In this document: positions 17,614 through 27,483 of the stretch, in pieces
Position numbering within the stretch: the first letter of the stretch is position 1
How the letters are laid out: every line of letters begins with the position of its first letter
Assembly: GCF_013423785.1 (NCBI RefSeq)
Contig: NZ_CP058952.1
Coordinates: forward strand, 1-64,000
Direction of reading: 5' to 3'
DNA: 64,000 nt
Origin: Chitinibacter fontanus
Lineage (GTDB): Bacteria > Pseudomonadota > Gammaproteobacteria > Burkholderiales > Chitinibacteraceae
Notes under the pieces: generated by a model
What the model saw: only the letters and a program-made list of their open reading frames with translations
The model's database searches: none
Told to the model about the DNA's origin: nothing
Made by a program: the position numbers and the translations under genes

Positions 17614-18597
17614 TCAAAGAGGTTGTAGATTTAATTTACGGAACAGCGCTTTATCACCTTCAACCTCAGGGTTGCCAGTGGTGAGTAGTTTATCGCCATA
17701 GAAAATGGAATTTGCGCCCGCCAAGAAACATAGAGCTTGCATCGCTTCTGGCATTTGCTGGCGACCGGCAGACAAGCGAACAAACGATTTAGGCATCGTA
17801 ATGCGCGCAACTGCGATGGTGCGGACGAACTCGGTCCAATCCACTTTCTCTGAGCCATCAAGCGGCGTACCGTCAATTTGAACCAAATTGTTAATTGGCA
17901 CTGAGTCTGGTTGTGGATCTAAGTTCGCCAATTGGCCAATCAGACCAATGCGATCCAGACGCGTCTCACCCAAGCCAACAATACCGCCCGAGCACACATT
18001 CAAACCCGCTTTGCGCGCCTTGCCCAATGTATCTAAGCGATCGGCATAGCTGTGCGTGCTCACGATATCGCGGTATTTTTCTTCGGAAGTATCTAGATTG
18101 TGATTGTAATAATCCAGACCAGCATCTTTAAGCTGCTCAGCTTGTCCATCTTTGAGCATGCCAAACGTGGCACAGGTTTCTAAACCTAATGCTTTCACGC
18201 CGGCAATCATTTTCTTCACTTCTTCCAAATCACGATTTTTAGGGCCACGCCACGCGGCCCCCATACAGAAGCGCGAAGAGCCGTTTTCTTTCGCAATCGC
18301 GGCAGCAGCGATCACATCATCGGCATCCATCAGTTTCTGCTCTTCCAAACCGGTATCGTAACGCTTAGATTGCGAACAATAGCCACAATCTTCCGAGCAA
18401 CCACCGGTTTTTACCGACAGCAACGTCGACAGTTGCACGCGATTTGCATCGAAATTTTCGCGATGGACTTGCTGTGCCTGAAATAGTAAATCATTAAATG
18501 GCAAATCAAATAAAGCCTGAATCGCTTCAGCCGACCACAAGGTTTGCTCTGGGTGTGGGGTATGGCGCTTAAATTCGATGGTTTGAGTCTGTGTCAT
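17614..18597 (-). CDS. bioB: Biotin synthase (BioB)
   Basis: A 327-aa radical-SAM enzyme that inserts sulfur into dethiobiotin, the last step of biotin synthesis. The SAM-binding 4Fe-4S cluster motif is C67-x3-C71-x2-C74 ([10 protein letters not shown]). [29 protein letters not shown] and VPINNL are all BioB hallmarks; N and R residues for the 2Fe-2S cluster are present. I prefer ATG 18597 (MTQTQTIEF). A TTG at 18663 would add 22 unusual residues and run into comF. No other bio gene is nearby. Confidence 0.96.
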   Translation of the reverse strand: MTQTQTIEFKRHTPHPEQTLWSAEAIQALFDLPFNDLLFQAQQVHRENFDANRVQLSTLLSVKTGGCSEDCGYCSQSKRYDTGLEEQKLMDADDVIAAAAIAKENGSSRFCMGAAWRGPKNRDLEEVKKMIAGVKALGLETCATFGMLKDGQAEQLKDAGLDYYNHNLDTSEEKYRDIVSTHSYADRLDTLGKARKAGLNVCSGGIVGLGETRLDRIGLIGQLANLDPQPDSVPINNLVQIDGTPLDGSEKVDWTEFVRTIAVARITMPKSFVRLSAGRQQMPEAMQALCFLAGANSIFYGDKLLTTGNPEVEGDKALFRKLNLQPL

Positions 18598-18656
18598 GTG
18601 GCAGTCGGTTCCAGTAGATTCTATGCTGGGATGGATTGTCCGAGCGGAGTGCCTAC

Positions 18657-19364
18657 TTGTCAAATTTATTCAGCCATTTTTTGAACAAGTATTTACCCAG
18701 TCAATGCTTCTTATGCGCTGGCATCTTGCAAACCCAAGAGCGCCAGCAAGCCCTCTGCACTGCCTGCCAGCAGAGCCTACCTTACTGGCAGGCCAGCCAA
18801 AGTTGTCCGCAATGCGGGCTACCCGGCACCGATGGTTATCACTGCGGGGCCTGCTTGCAATCACCCCCGGCATTTGATAGCACCGTAGCACTGTATTTAT
18901 TTCAGGAGCCGATTAAAGCACTCATCCATGCAGGTAAGTTTGGCCAGCAATGGCCCATTTTTCAGTTATTAGCCGAGCAATTAGCTCAGACTCTTGCCCC
19001 ACCACGTGTTGATTACTTAATTCCGCTGCCATTGCATCGCGCGCGTTTGGCAGAGCGTGGCTTTAATCAAGCATTAGAAGTAGCGCAAATATTGAGCTCG
19101 CAATGGCACATACCGCTACAGCGCAACCTTTTACAGCGTATACGGGATACTGAGCATCAGGCTCGCTTGAGCGCGAGAGCACGCTGGAAGAATTTACGCG
19201 GCGCATTCAGTTGCAACACCAATTGCACCGGTAAACGTATTTTGGTTCTCGATGATGTCATGACCAGCGGTGCAAGTTTGCAAGTAGCAGCCAAAACCTT
19301 AAAAGCAGCTGGGGCAGAGCAGGTGATTAATCTTGTGATCGCCCGCACACCCGCGCGGGGATAA
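18657..19364 (+). CDS. comF: ComF-family phosphoribosyltransferase-like protein
   Basis: About 235 aa. The N-terminus has a four-Cys zinc-ribbon-like region (CFLC, CTAC, CPQCG, CGAC), followed by a PRTase fold with the PRPP-loop motif [13 protein letters not shown]. ComF homologues are needed for DNA uptake in several bacteria, by an unclear mechanism. No ATG is available. The TTG at 18657 has CGGAG seven bases upstream; a TTG at 18636 would add seven residues. It diverges from bioB with under 60 bases between starts. Confidence 0.88.
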   Translation: MSNLFSHFLNKYLPSQCFLCAGILQTQERQQALCTACQQSLPYWQASQSCPQCGLPGTDGYHCGACLQSPPAFDSTVALYLFQEPIKALIHAGKFGQQWPIFQLLAEQLAQTLAPPRVDYLIPLPLHRARLAERGFNQALEVAQILSSQWHIPLQRNLLQRIRDTEHQARLSARARWKNLRGAFSCNTNCTGKRILVLDDVMTSGASLQVAAKTLKAAGAEQVINLVIARTPARG

Positions 19365-19373
19365 CCGCGATTT

Positions 19374-22300
19374 TTAATCGAAACTCAAGGTGTATTTAAC
19401 ATCCACACTGCTTTGATCAACGCCAATCCGTGATACGACAGACCAGTTGCGGGATAACTGCAGCGTAAAATTAACTGCATCGCTAAGACCGTTAAAGCTT
19501 TTTTCCAGCGCTACTCGCAAAGATTTCGTTAAGCGTTTACTCACCGTCACTACTTGGGTGGTCGTGCCATTGGCTTCTTCCTTCGATTTATAACCAACCT
19601 CATCAATACCAAGGTTGCCGAAAATCTCATCAGTCAAACCTTGGCCATTGCCACCATTGGCAGCCAATGAGTTGAGTAATTGCAAAGCCAGAGCGCCATC
19701 TGATTTTTCCATACTGTCGGCGCCGTGCCCAAACAGTAGCCAAGAGATTTTTTCAGCATCGGGCACATTCGGGTCTGAATACAAACTAACTTGTGGCGAA
19801 TAGGCCGAGCCTTTAACTTGTACCCCTGCTTCTACGGCCTGATTTCGTCGAATCGCAAGAATATCTAGCTTGGGATTATCGATCGGGCCTTGAAATGACA
19901 ATACTCCGCGCTCGATTTCCAACTTTTGCCCATAAGCCTTATATTCACCTTCCTCGGTATTAATTGTCCCTGATGCGGCAAGCAGCATATTGGGCGTCGC
20001 TCGCAAACGAATTTTGCCAGCCAGCCGACTTTCCAAGCCATAACCGCGGAACATCAAGTTATCACCCAGATCAATATCAAGCTGCATATGTAATTTCATG
20101 GTCAAAGGCTTAGCCTCTTTTTTCTCACGCCCCAGCACAATTACATCATTAGATAGGCTAGGCACATCATTGGCTTGAAACTGAATATCGCCCGAATCTG
20201 CTTTAAAAGCACCCGTTACCGCCAGATCATTGTCTTTAAAAGCCATTGCGCCTTGCCCGCTAACGACCAGCAACATATCCGGCTTACTCACCAACGTGAA
20301 TCGTTTGGCAAGCAAATTTAAGCTGCCATTGGCTTTACCATTAGAAAAGTCGAGCGCACCGGAACCGCTGATTTCGCCACCCGCAACACCACGGGCACGG
20401 AATGTCTGCAAGGTAATTTGCTGATTACTCATTGCGATATCGAGCAAACCATCCTGTAGCTTCACCCCGGTATTGCTATCGCTGTAGCCCAAGTCACTGG
20501 CACGCAAATAACCTGACATCTGAGGCGCTTTCAGTGGGCCAGCACGTTTCACATCCAGCTCAGCCTTGCCGCTTAGTTTGACATCACGCCCCAAAAAGGG
20601 CGCAAATACTGCCAAATTAGGCAAACTCCCTTTCATCGCAAGATTAAGCGGTGCATTGTCTGCCATGCCGCCGCGGGCAAGATCGAGCAAAGTATCACCA
20701 GAAACAGCCAGCTGCCCAAATTGCTGGCTAAGCAGTTGAGACTGCATAGCAAAACGATTCATAGCAAATTGGCCGCTTAAGTTAAGCTTGCTTAGCGTAA
20801 GCGGCTGTGCTTTGAGCGCTTCATCTTTCCACTGCACATCACCCGATACACGATTGAGCTTGAAATCACCATTCAACACTGCGCTTTGCCGTAAATTCCA
20901 TTCACCAGCTAACACTAAATCGCTACTTGGATTAGCAACTTTGGCCACGGCAAGCCATTCTGCCACCGCCAGGCGTTGTATTTGTCCCTGCGTTTCTAAT
21001 AAACCCGGCTGCCAGCGCGTCGTCGACAGCTGCAACTGGCTTTGCCCTAGCTGTAAATTGCTGGCACCTAAGTCAAACTGCTGGCTGCCCACTTTGATTT
21101 GCGGTGCATTGAGCAACTTAAATGGCACTACGGCCTGCCCTGCCAAAGACTGCACGACCCCGGTCCATACCTGCTGAGCGTTTAGACCACCTTTCGCGCG
21201 CAGATCCACTTTAAGCGGCCATTGCTCGTGCAGGCCTTGCGCCACAAGAGTTAGCTCATGTGCCTGTACACTTCCTTGTGCTTGCAATATGAGACTATCG
21301 AGCACGGTTTGCCCTAGTGTCAATTTCTGCAATTGAGCCTCTAGCAATACGGGGCCACTCAAATCGCTGGAAATTGCTGCATTAATATGGCCATGATTCA
21401 AACGCAAATCAAACGGGGTATCGAGCTGCTCAATTTCCAAATTGGCCCGAATATGCGGCTGGGTCATTGCACCACTTAGTGTTGCCGAGCCGGAAAGTTT
21501 TCCGCGAAACTGTGGGCCAATTTGCGCTAGGTTAGGCATTTGCAATGCCAAATTCAGGCTATCACTGCGCCCCCCTAAGCTACCATTTGCACTCAGTTTA
21601 TTGGCCCCTAAACTCAACCAGAATTCACTTTGGCTAAGACGCTGAGCATCTAGCTTCAATTGCCCCGCACCGGCCAAGGCTTGGCCATTAAACTGGCTAT
21701 CGTCGAATACATAGCGTAGATCAAGCTGAGGTTTTGGCTGCAAAGAGCCTTTTACATTGATCTTCCCAGCAATACTTCCCCTAGGTATTGCCGCAAACTC
21801 AGCAGGATTAACATTTTGCAGTTGTAAATCCGCACTAAAATCGTTTTTGCCCCCTAGGTTAAACTCACCCTTGGCATGCAAGGTACTTGAGCCACGCTGA
21901 AGCCGCGCTTCGCGAATGGCTAAGCGGCGCTCCTTGGCTGGGTTGATCCACGCTAGATCAAGCGTTAAATTCGCCTTACGCTGCAGATCACTAATTTGCC
22001 CTTTAATGCCTGGCGAGAGCCACGGGCCGTTCAAAACTACCTGCCCGCTCATATCGCCACTGGGCTGCGGAGACCAGAAGTGTTTAGGGTCCAGATGTTC
22101 TGCATTCAAATTTAATTTCAGCTGCCCTTGTTCAACCCAACCTTGCGCACTAAGCCGTGCTTGACCGGCAAACTGGGTTTCCCAGCGTGAAATGCTGAAT
22201 CGTTCGCCCTGCAAAGCAAAATCAAGCGCGGTGGTTTGTACTGGAATTTTATGGACATCAACAGCCCCGGGGTTATGATTGCTCACCTTGATTTGACCAC

Positions 22301-23252
22301 GAAGACCATCCTTGGTCGGGGTAAAGTTGGCTTTCATGTTGAGCAAGGCATTGGGTGCCGCTGAATGCCATTGCTGAGGATTTAATCCGTTGAGTTCTAA
22401 TTGACCGTGCTGCACCATTTGATAGGCATAAGGTGCAAACAAATCAGCCTGCAATTGCGCACGCCCCTGTAATGTGGCGTGCTCGGCTGTGGCCTCAATC
22501 TGCAATTGGCGAAGCGGGCCTTCCACTTTGCCAAAGGCGCGAATATCTTTACCTTCAAGCTGACCGGAAAAAATAAATGAGCCCGCACTGATAAACGGTG
22601 CTTTGCCGGTGATATTCAAGGCTGCGGCCAAATTACCCTGTGGCAGGCGTAATTGCTTCAGGTGCAAACGATGAAAGCGACCATTACTGGAAATATTGGC
22701 CGCAATATCATTCAACTCAGTGCCGTTAATCCGCAATTTGGCAATGGTTAACTCATCCAGATGAATACCGAAGGGCAAGCTCAAACTACTCGGTGGCGGG
22801 CTCGGCGGCTGATCTGGCGGGCTCGGCGGGGTGTTAATGACAAGTTCACCCAGCGATACTACCGGCAGGCTTAAATCTCTAACCATTAACAAATAAGGTT
22901 CCCAGCGCAATACCCCATAATCAAGCGTGACACTCATGGCACTGGTCTTGATATTGAACTGCTTGATTTGTAACTCAGACCAAAATGAGCCATCAATCGC
23001 CGCAATATGCATGACTTGACTACGGTTAATGGCATCGACCAACCAATAGCGACCAGTCGACGAATTAAACCAACTCAGCGCAGCAAATAACAGTAGCGCC
23101 ACCGTGCTAAATGTGAGCAGGGCACTCCAAAATACGGCGCGTAAAACCCGGCGAATTAAACCATAACGCTTAGGCGCAAGCGGCGGAGCTTTGCTAACGG
23201 GCGCTGACGTATTAGTTGTATTGGTTGGTTCTGGGGTGAGCTGCTCAGCCAT
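19374..23252 (-). CDS. tamB: Translocation and assembly module protein TamB
   Basis: A 1292-aa inner-membrane-anchored periplasm-spanning protein. A cytoplasmic Pro-rich N-terminus is followed by one helix at about 40-62, a long run of beta-rich repeats (AsmA-like, many GLN/SG-L-G segments) and the conserved C-terminal DUF490/TamB domain ending KYTLSFD. TamB works with TamA in autotransporter assembly and, in recent work, as a lipid bridge to the outer membrane. Its first base is the last base of the tamA stop region, so the two genes are translationally coupled. Confidence 0.93.
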   Translation of the reverse strand: MAEQLTPEPTNTTNTSAPVSKAPPLAPKRYGLIRRVLRAVFWSALLTFSTVALLLFAALSWFNSSTGRYWLVDAINRSQVMHIAAIDGSFWSELQIKQFNIKTSAMSVTLDYGVLRWEPYLLMVRDLSLPVVSLGELVINTPPSPPDQPPSPPPSSLSLPFGIHLDELTIAKLRINGTELNDIAANISSNGRFHRLHLKQLRLPQGNLAAALNITGKAPFISAGSFIFSGQLEGKDIRAFGKVEGPLRQLQIEATAEHATLQGRAQLQADLFAPYAYQMVQHGQLELNGLNPQQWHSAAPNALLNMKANFTPTKDGLRGQIKVSNHNPGAVDVHKIPVQTTALDFALQGERFSISRWETQFAGQARLSAQGWVEQGQLKLNLNAEHLDPKHFWSPQPSGDMSGQVVLNGPWLSPGIKGQISDLQRKANLTLDLAWINPAKERRLAIREARLQRGSSTLHAKGEFNLGGKNDFSADLQLQNVNPAEFAAIPRGSIAGKINVKGSLQPKPQLDLRYVFDDSQFNGQALAGAGQLKLDAQRLSQSEFWLSLGANKLSANGSLGGRSDSLNLALQMPNLAQIGPQFRGKLSGSATLSGAMTQPHIRANLEIEQLDTPFDLRLNHGHINAAISSDLSGPVLLEAQLQKLTLGQTVLDSLILQAQGSVQAHELTLVAQGLHEQWPLKVDLRAKGGLNAQQVWTGVVQSLAGQAVVPFKLLNAPQIKVGSQQFDLGASNLQLGQSQLQLSTTRWQPGLLETQGQIQRLAVAEWLAVAKVANPSSDLVLAGEWNLRQSAVLNGDFKLNRVSGDVQWKDEALKAQPLTLSKLNLSGQFAMNRFAMQSQLLSQQFGQLAVSGDTLLDLARGGMADNAPLNLAMKGSLPNLAVFAPFLGRDVKLSGKAELDVKRAGPLKAPQMSGYLRASDLGYSDSNTGVKLQDGLLDIAMSNQQITLQTFRARGVAGGEISGSGALDFSNGKANGSLNLLAKRFTLVSKPDMLLVVSGQGAMAFKDNDLAVTGAFKADSGDIQFQANDVPSLSNDVIVLGREKKEAKPLTMKLHMQLDIDLGDNLMFRGYGLESRLAGKIRLRATPNMLLAASGTINTEEGEYKAYGQKLEIERGVLSFQGPIDNPKLDILAIRRNQAVEAGVQVKGSAYSPQVSLYSDPNVPDAEKISWLLFGHGADSMEKSDGALALQLLNSLAANGGNGQGLTDEIFGNLGIDEVGYKSKEEANGTTTQVVTVSKRLTKSLRVALEKSFNGLSDAVNFTLQLSRNWSVVSRIGVDQSSVDVKYTLSFD

Positions 23253-24994
23253 TAAAATACCAACCCCATTGCGAAATGAAAACGAACTTGCTGGTAATCA
23301 ACCCCATACGCTAGGTCAGCTCCAATTTGCCCAACTGGACTATTCCAGCGCGCCCCCACACCAACGCCAGTAACGGGGTCTAGGCTTTGCCAATTGGCGC
23401 CTGCACCACCATAGTCGACAAACACAGCGGCGCGCCAATCACGAATGATTGGATGCTGATACTCGACTGATGCAGTCCCAATTACTCGACCACCAATGGT
23501 CGAGCCATTGCTTTTCACACCAAGCGATTGATAGTCGTAGCCCCGTACGCTTCCTGAACCGCCTGCGCGGAATAACCAGTCACTGGTAATCCCTTCCGGA
23601 CTTTTGGAGAATGTCTGCCCCAAGCTGGCCTGAGCAATTAACTGGCTATCTTGCCCCATGCGCAAGTAATAGGCTCCGCGCCCATACAAACGTAAAAAGG
23701 TAGCGTCACTAAGGATGGACTTCACCGCCCCGCCCATCTCTGCTTGCACCATATAGCCATTGCGTGGGTTGCGGCGATTATCCAGCTTACGTTGTGTCCA
23801 GATATGATTCAGGGTAAGAGACTGGGGCTGCTCCTCGCTCCCGTCTTGAAATTTGCGCGTTTCGACCTGATACTGCAGGTCAAACACTCGCTCAATTTCA
23901 TCCCCCTTTTTGCCACGCGAGACACCGATCTTGTACAGATGCGAATCCATCCCCTGCAAGTCTTGTGCCAAAAAAGAGCCCCACACACGATGCTCCCAAT
24001 CACTACGGGCTTTGGGCAAGATCACACTCACCTCAGCGGCCTGCTCCAGCTGCTCCAAACGCAACTGGGAATCAAATACCCATCCGCGATTGAACAAATT
24101 ATGGTAGCGATACGCGGCTTCAGATTTAAAGCGGGTGTTGGTGCTATAACCAACGCTGCCATTAAGGCGGTGCAATGGCACTTCCTGCACATCAATACGG
24201 ATTGGCGCAATATACGGAGGCTCTTGGGCTAGCTCGACATCGACCAACGCCGTTCCAAACTGCGGCATATTTTGTATTTCGCTCTGCAGATCGCTCAATT
24301 CAGTACGACTATACGGCTGACCCTCTTCGATTTTAATCCGCTCGGTAATCAGGGTTTCTGGATAGCGTGATAAGCCATGGATGCTGTATGGCCCAAACAC
24401 GTAAGCTGGGCCACTTTCAATCAGTAAATTGAAATCGGCCTCTTTGCGCTCAGGGTGAATCAGTGCTTCGCTCGATAGCAGACTGGCCGCTGGGTATTGA
24501 CGTGCTTGCACGGTTTGCAGCGTGCGCTTTTTAAAATCGTCCCACGCAGACTGACTGAACGGATGGTTCTCAAGCTGCCCACCTCGGCGGTTAAACCGCT
24601 GCATCAATACATCATAGCGCTCGGCATCTTCAACAATTGGCCCTTGTAATACAACAGATGTATTGGCCACAAAGGTCTGCTCACCAAGATCCACATTGAC
24701 ATACACCGTATGGGTATTGTTCTCCACGGCATATTTTGCGGTGACCTTAGCATCAAAATAGCCTTCAGTCGCCAAGAGGTCGGTTGCTGCAGCCGGTAGC
24801 GCATCAATTTCCCGCAGCAATAGCTCTGGCGTAAAACGATTCTTTTTTTGCCATTTGTAAATATTGAGATGCTTTTCCAGCAAGTCACGCGCAGCTGACG
24901 AAGCGTCAAGCCGAATATCATAGCGAAATGACTCAGGTGCAGCCCAAGCAGGTGTGGCGAGCGCTATAGCAAAGAAAAAAGGAATCACACGCAA
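23252..24994 (-). CDS. tamA: Outer-membrane translocation and assembly protein TamA
   Basis: A 580-aa BamA/Omp85-family protein. A signal peptide ends AWAA near residue 19; POTRA domains follow (with ATEGYFDA), then a 16-stranded barrel with RAGGSGSVRGYDYQSLG (the family VRGY loop) and a C-terminal Phe. The start appears to be TTG 24994 with GGTGGG eight bases upstream; a GTG six bases inside is possible and no ATG is available. It lies upstream of tamB in a two-gene operon. Confidence 0.93.
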   Translation of the reverse strand: MRVIPFFFAIALATPAWAAPESFRYDIRLDASSAARDLLEKHLNIYKWQKKNRFTPELLLREIDALPAAATDLLATEGYFDAKVTAKYAVENNTHTVYVNVDLGEQTFVANTSVVLQGPIVEDAERYDVLMQRFNRRGGQLENHPFSQSAWDDFKKRTLQTVQARQYPAASLLSSEALIHPERKEADFNLLIESGPAYVFGPYSIHGLSRYPETLITERIKIEEGQPYSRTELSDLQSEIQNMPQFGTALVDVELAQEPPYIAPIRIDVQEVPLHRLNGSVGYSTNTRFKSEAAYRYHNLFNRGWVFDSQLRLEQLEQAAEVSVILPKARSDWEHRVWGSFLAQDLQGMDSHLYKIGVSRGKKGDEIERVFDLQYQVETRKFQDGSEEQPQSLTLNHIWTQRKLDNRRNPRNGYMVQAEMGGAVKSILSDATFLRLYGRGAYYLRMGQDSQLIAQASLGQTFSKSPEGITSDWLFRAGGSGSVRGYDYQSLGVKSNGSTIGGRVIGTASVEYQHPIIRDWRAAVFVDYGGAGANWQSLDPVTGVGVGARWNSPVGQIGADLAYGVDYQQVRFHFAMGLVF

Positions 24995-25070
24995 AACAGC
25001 AACCCACCAGATAAAGACGTTACTTTACCAAAAACCGTACCGCAACACGCATTGGCTGTAAATCTGGCGC

Positions 25071-25118
25071 AAAAAAAACCCGATTAGTATCACATCTTGC
25101 GATGTCTACTGAATCGGG
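25071..25118 (-). terminator. Terminator downstream of the 30-codon gene, before tamA
   Basis: Read on the minus strand, CCCGATT (25118-25112) pairs with AATCGGG (25085-25079), with an inner stem ACATC/GATGT closing a 4-base loop, and at least eight T residues follow. It would end a minus-strand transcript before tamA. Confidence 0.75.
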
Positions 25119-25236
25119 CACAGGAGGATGGAGTCGATAACGCAACTTTCGTCGCGGGTACTACAAAACACACACTACATTTACTACCTACAACACACTA
25201 CCGGGTACTACAAATTCGGAACTGTAAGCACCAAGC

Positions 25237-25329
25237 TTAGCGTGGCAGAGTCAGTTGCCAACCGTACGATTTAACGAGCAGTTGCTGAAACGCTTCAACA
25301 GTTTTGGAAAATTTCATCATTGAACGCAT
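25237..25329 (-). CDS. Unrecognised 30-aa small protein
   Basis: A 30-codon ORF starting ATG 25329, with AAGGAG at 25342-25337 seven bases upstream, one of the best ribosome binding sites in the window. The peptide begins MRSMMKFSKTVEAFQQ and ends YGWQLTLPR. It is basic, could form one amphipathic helix and has no signal peptide or Cys. It is bracketed by a leader hairpin and a downstream terminator, so it looks like a stand-alone gene. I recognise no family. It could be a bioactive peptide, a small membrane-associated protein or the coding part of a dual-function RNA. Confidence 0.6.
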   Translation of the reverse strand: MRSMMKFSKTVEAFQQLLVKSYGWQLTLPR

Positions 25330-25352
25330 GGTCTATCTCCTTGCATTTGAGT

Positions 25353-25369
25353 CACCTCACACTGAGGTG
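25353..25369 (-). other. Leader hairpin of the 30-codon gene
   Basis: CACCTCA / TGAGGTG form a perfect 7-bp stem with a 3-base loop, ending 10 bases upstream of the AAGGAG site. It could protect the message 5' end or control access to the ribosome binding site. Confidence 0.5.
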
Positions 25370-25565
25370 GCTGTCTTTTCTTTCGATGAGTGAACTTTAA
25401 CAAAACTACATACTTAACGCAAGCATTTTTGTAGTATTGCTACGTACATATTTGTAACAACTATTCACATTTACTACAAATAAAAGCATAAACACCAATA
25501 AATACGTAACAACACTGTAACGACAACAAAACAACGGCAGCATACTTTTGTAGCTAAACTACAGA

Positions 25566-26138
25566 TCAACGCCCTAGTAGCTTGGCCTTAAGGCTATCCT
25601 GAACCGGCTTATTACCCAGCCAAATTAGCAGCAGATCACGGGCAAACTCATCAGACTGAATACTACCAATCACCTGACCGCGAAATTGAATGCGTGTGCC
25701 TTGCCCCGCAATCAGATCTAGATTGATCACATCACCTTTATTGGCTTGCTTGGTATCGAGCAGAATTTTCTCCAACTCCGCAATGCGTGAGACATGGCTT
25801 GCAAATTGACTAGCACTCAGATTTTCCTGCAGCCCGTCACGCAGAGCCTCCGCCAGCGCTTTACCTTCAACGTTGCGCAGCATAGTCAATTGCAGGCGTT
25901 TAGGTGATTTAGCGCTGAGTATCTGCTGCGCCTCAGAGGTTTTATTCACGCCATACAGCGCAGCGACATACACATCAAACACCATTTTTTTGCGTAAACC
26001 GGCACCATTAAGCTGCAAAGTCTGCCCCGCCAATTCAAGCTGGTCTGCAAGCTTTACCCCTTCCACCTCTGCGGCATATCCAACCGAACCCAACTGCAAC
26101 ACAGCAACTAGCATTGCGATCAACAATTTGTTTGGCAT
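25566..26138 (-). CDS. Secreted chalcone-isomerase-like protein
   Basis: About 190 aa with a signal peptide (MPNKLLIAMLVAVLQ, cut near YAAE) and then the chalcone isomerase-like fold: GAGLRKKMVFDVYVAALY, KSPKRLQLTMLRNVEGKALAEALRDGL and a C-terminal LLIWLGNKPVQDSLKAKLLG. Bacterial members are periplasmic and of uncertain function; some fold members bind fatty acids. GGAG lies six bases before ATG 26138, so I prefer that start over ATG 26150. A terminator separates it from fadA upstream. Confidence 0.82.
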   Translation of the reverse strand: MPNKLLIAMLVAVLQLGSVGYAAEVEGVKLADQLELAGQTLQLNGAGLRKKMVFDVYVAALYGVNKTSEAQQILSAKSPKRLQLTMLRNVEGKALAEALRDGLQENLSASQFASHVSRIAELEKILLDTKQANKGDVINLDLIAGQGTRIQFRGQVIGSIQSDEFARDLLLIWLGNKPVQDSLKAKLLGR

Positions 26139-26168
26139 CTTCATCTCCATCGATAGCGCTTTCGCGCA

Positions 26169-26192
26169 TAAAAAACCCGCACAAGGCGGGTT
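26169..26192 (-). terminator. Terminator after fadA
   Basis: On the minus strand, AACCCGC and GCGGGTT pair around a CTTGT loop and run into T6 (26192 down to 26170). It marks the end of the fad transcript. Confidence 0.88.
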
Positions 26193-26215
26193 GAGTATTC
26201 AAGCAATTAGCAGCC

Positions 26216-27421
26216 TTAGAGCACCTGCAAAATACCAGCAGCCCCCATACCGGTGCCAATACACATCGTCACCATGCCATAGCTGCCCGCTTTGCCTTGC
26301 CGACGCAGCCCATGAATCAGCGTGGCGGCACGAATCGCGCCGGTAGCGCCCAGCGGATGCCCCAAGGCAATCGCGCCACCATTTGGATTGACCTTGCTCA
26401 TATCCAGCCCCAAATCACGACTCACCGCGAGCGCTTGTGCAGCGAATGCCTCATTGAGTTCAATCCATTCCAAATCTTGCAAACCCAAGCCTGCTTGCTT
26501 CAACGCAGCCGGGATGGCTTCTTTCGGCCCGATCCCCATGATGGCTGGTGGCACGCCTTTCACTGCAAAGGTCACGTACTTGGCTACTGGCGTCAGATTA
26601 AATTGCTTAAGTATTTTTTCCGACACCAAAATCAGTGCCGCAGCACCATCAGACATTTGCGAGCTATTGCCTGCCGTCACCGAGCCCTTGGCGGAGAACA
26701 CGGTTTTCAGTTTTGCCAAGCCTTCAAGGCTAGTATCCGCACGCGGGCCTTCGTCTTGTGTCAGCGTTTTGCTGACCAACTCAACTTCACCCGTCGCCAG
26801 ATTGGGCACGCGATACGTCACATCCAGTGGCGCGATTTCATCGCTGAATGCACCATTGGCAGCGGCAGCCAAAGCACGGGTATGCGACTGCAGGGCAAAT
26901 GCATCTTGGTCTTCGCGGCTAATCCCCCACTGGGTAGCTACTTTTTCTGCCGTCAAACCCATACCGTAGGCAATCGCAACGTTTTCATCGCGCTCGTAAA
27001 TCGAGCTACCCAAGGACAATTTATTGCCACCCATCGGCACCATCGACATCGATTCAGTACCGGCCGCAATCATCACATCGGCTTCGCCAAGGCGGATCTT
27101 GTCGGCCGCCAGCGCCACCGCATTAATACCGCTGGAGCAGAAACGATTGATCGTGATACCGCCCACCGTATTGGGCAGCCCCGCCAGCAGCGCACCGATG
27201 CGTGCCACATTCATGCCCTGCTCGCCTTCCGGCATCGCGCAGCCCACCACGACATCCTCAACCAGTGCAGGGTCAAGACCCGGTACTTGCGCCATCGCTG
27301 CTTTGAGCACATGCGCGAGCAAATCATCGGGGCGAACATTTTTCAACATACCGCGCGGTGCCTTACCCACCGGGCTGCGCACTGCGGCAACGACATAAGC
27401 TTCTTGAATTTGTTTGCTCAT
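26216..27421 (-). CDS. fadA: Acetyl-CoA C-acyltransferase (3-ketoacyl-CoA thiolase)
   Basis: A 401-aa thiolase with the nucleophile C95 in NRFCSSGIN, the active-site His in GHPLGATG (H355) and the second Cys in CIGTGMG (C387). It performs the thiolytic last step of beta-oxidation, releasing acetyl-CoA. It lies downstream of the multifunctional FadN-type gene, so fatty-acid degradation rather than acetoacetyl-CoA synthesis is likely. GGAG lies shortly before ATG 27421. Confidence 0.94.
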   Translation of the reverse strand: MSKQIQEAYVVAAVRSPVGKAPRGMLKNVRPDDLLAHVLKAAMAQVPGLDPALVEDVVVGCAMPEGEQGMNVARIGALLAGLPNTVGGITINRFCSSGINAVALAADKIRLGEADVMIAAGTESMSMVPMGGNKLSLGSSIYERDENVAIAYGMGLTAEKVATQWGISREDQDAFALQSHTRALAAAANGAFSDEIAPLDVTYRVPNLATGEVELVSKTLTQDEGPRADTSLEGLAKLKTVFSAKGSVTAGNSSQMSDGAAALILVSEKILKQFNLTPVAKYVTFAVKGVPPAIMGIGPKEAIPAALKQAGLGLQDLEWIELNEAFAAQALAVSRDLGLDMSKVNPNGGAIALGHPLGATGAIRAATLIHGLRRQGKAGSYGMVTMCIGTGMGAAGILQVL

Positions 27422-27483
27422 TCCGAGCTCCTCAAAATGAATACTACTGAGCTAATCAATAGCCAAAAATGAAGCTAAACCCG

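Larger units (their letters stand above)
25155..25480. repeat. Cluster of TACTACAAA motifs
   Basis: TACTACAAA occurs at 25159-25167, 25206-25214 and 25472-25480, and inverted at 25428-25436. A near copy (TTTGTAGCT) is at 25547. The first two sit in a 13-base direct repeat, CGGGTACTACAAA, 47 bases apart. The 25428 and 25472 copies face each other upstream of the 30-codon gene. One more perfect copy lies before ccoN at 2799-2807. The spacing suggests binding sites for an unknown regulator. Confidence 0.55.

Noticed and set aside
18631..18684. A short ORF from ATG 18631 overlapping the comF start.
   Set aside because: Seventeen codons, no ribosome site; it is a byproduct of the comF leader.
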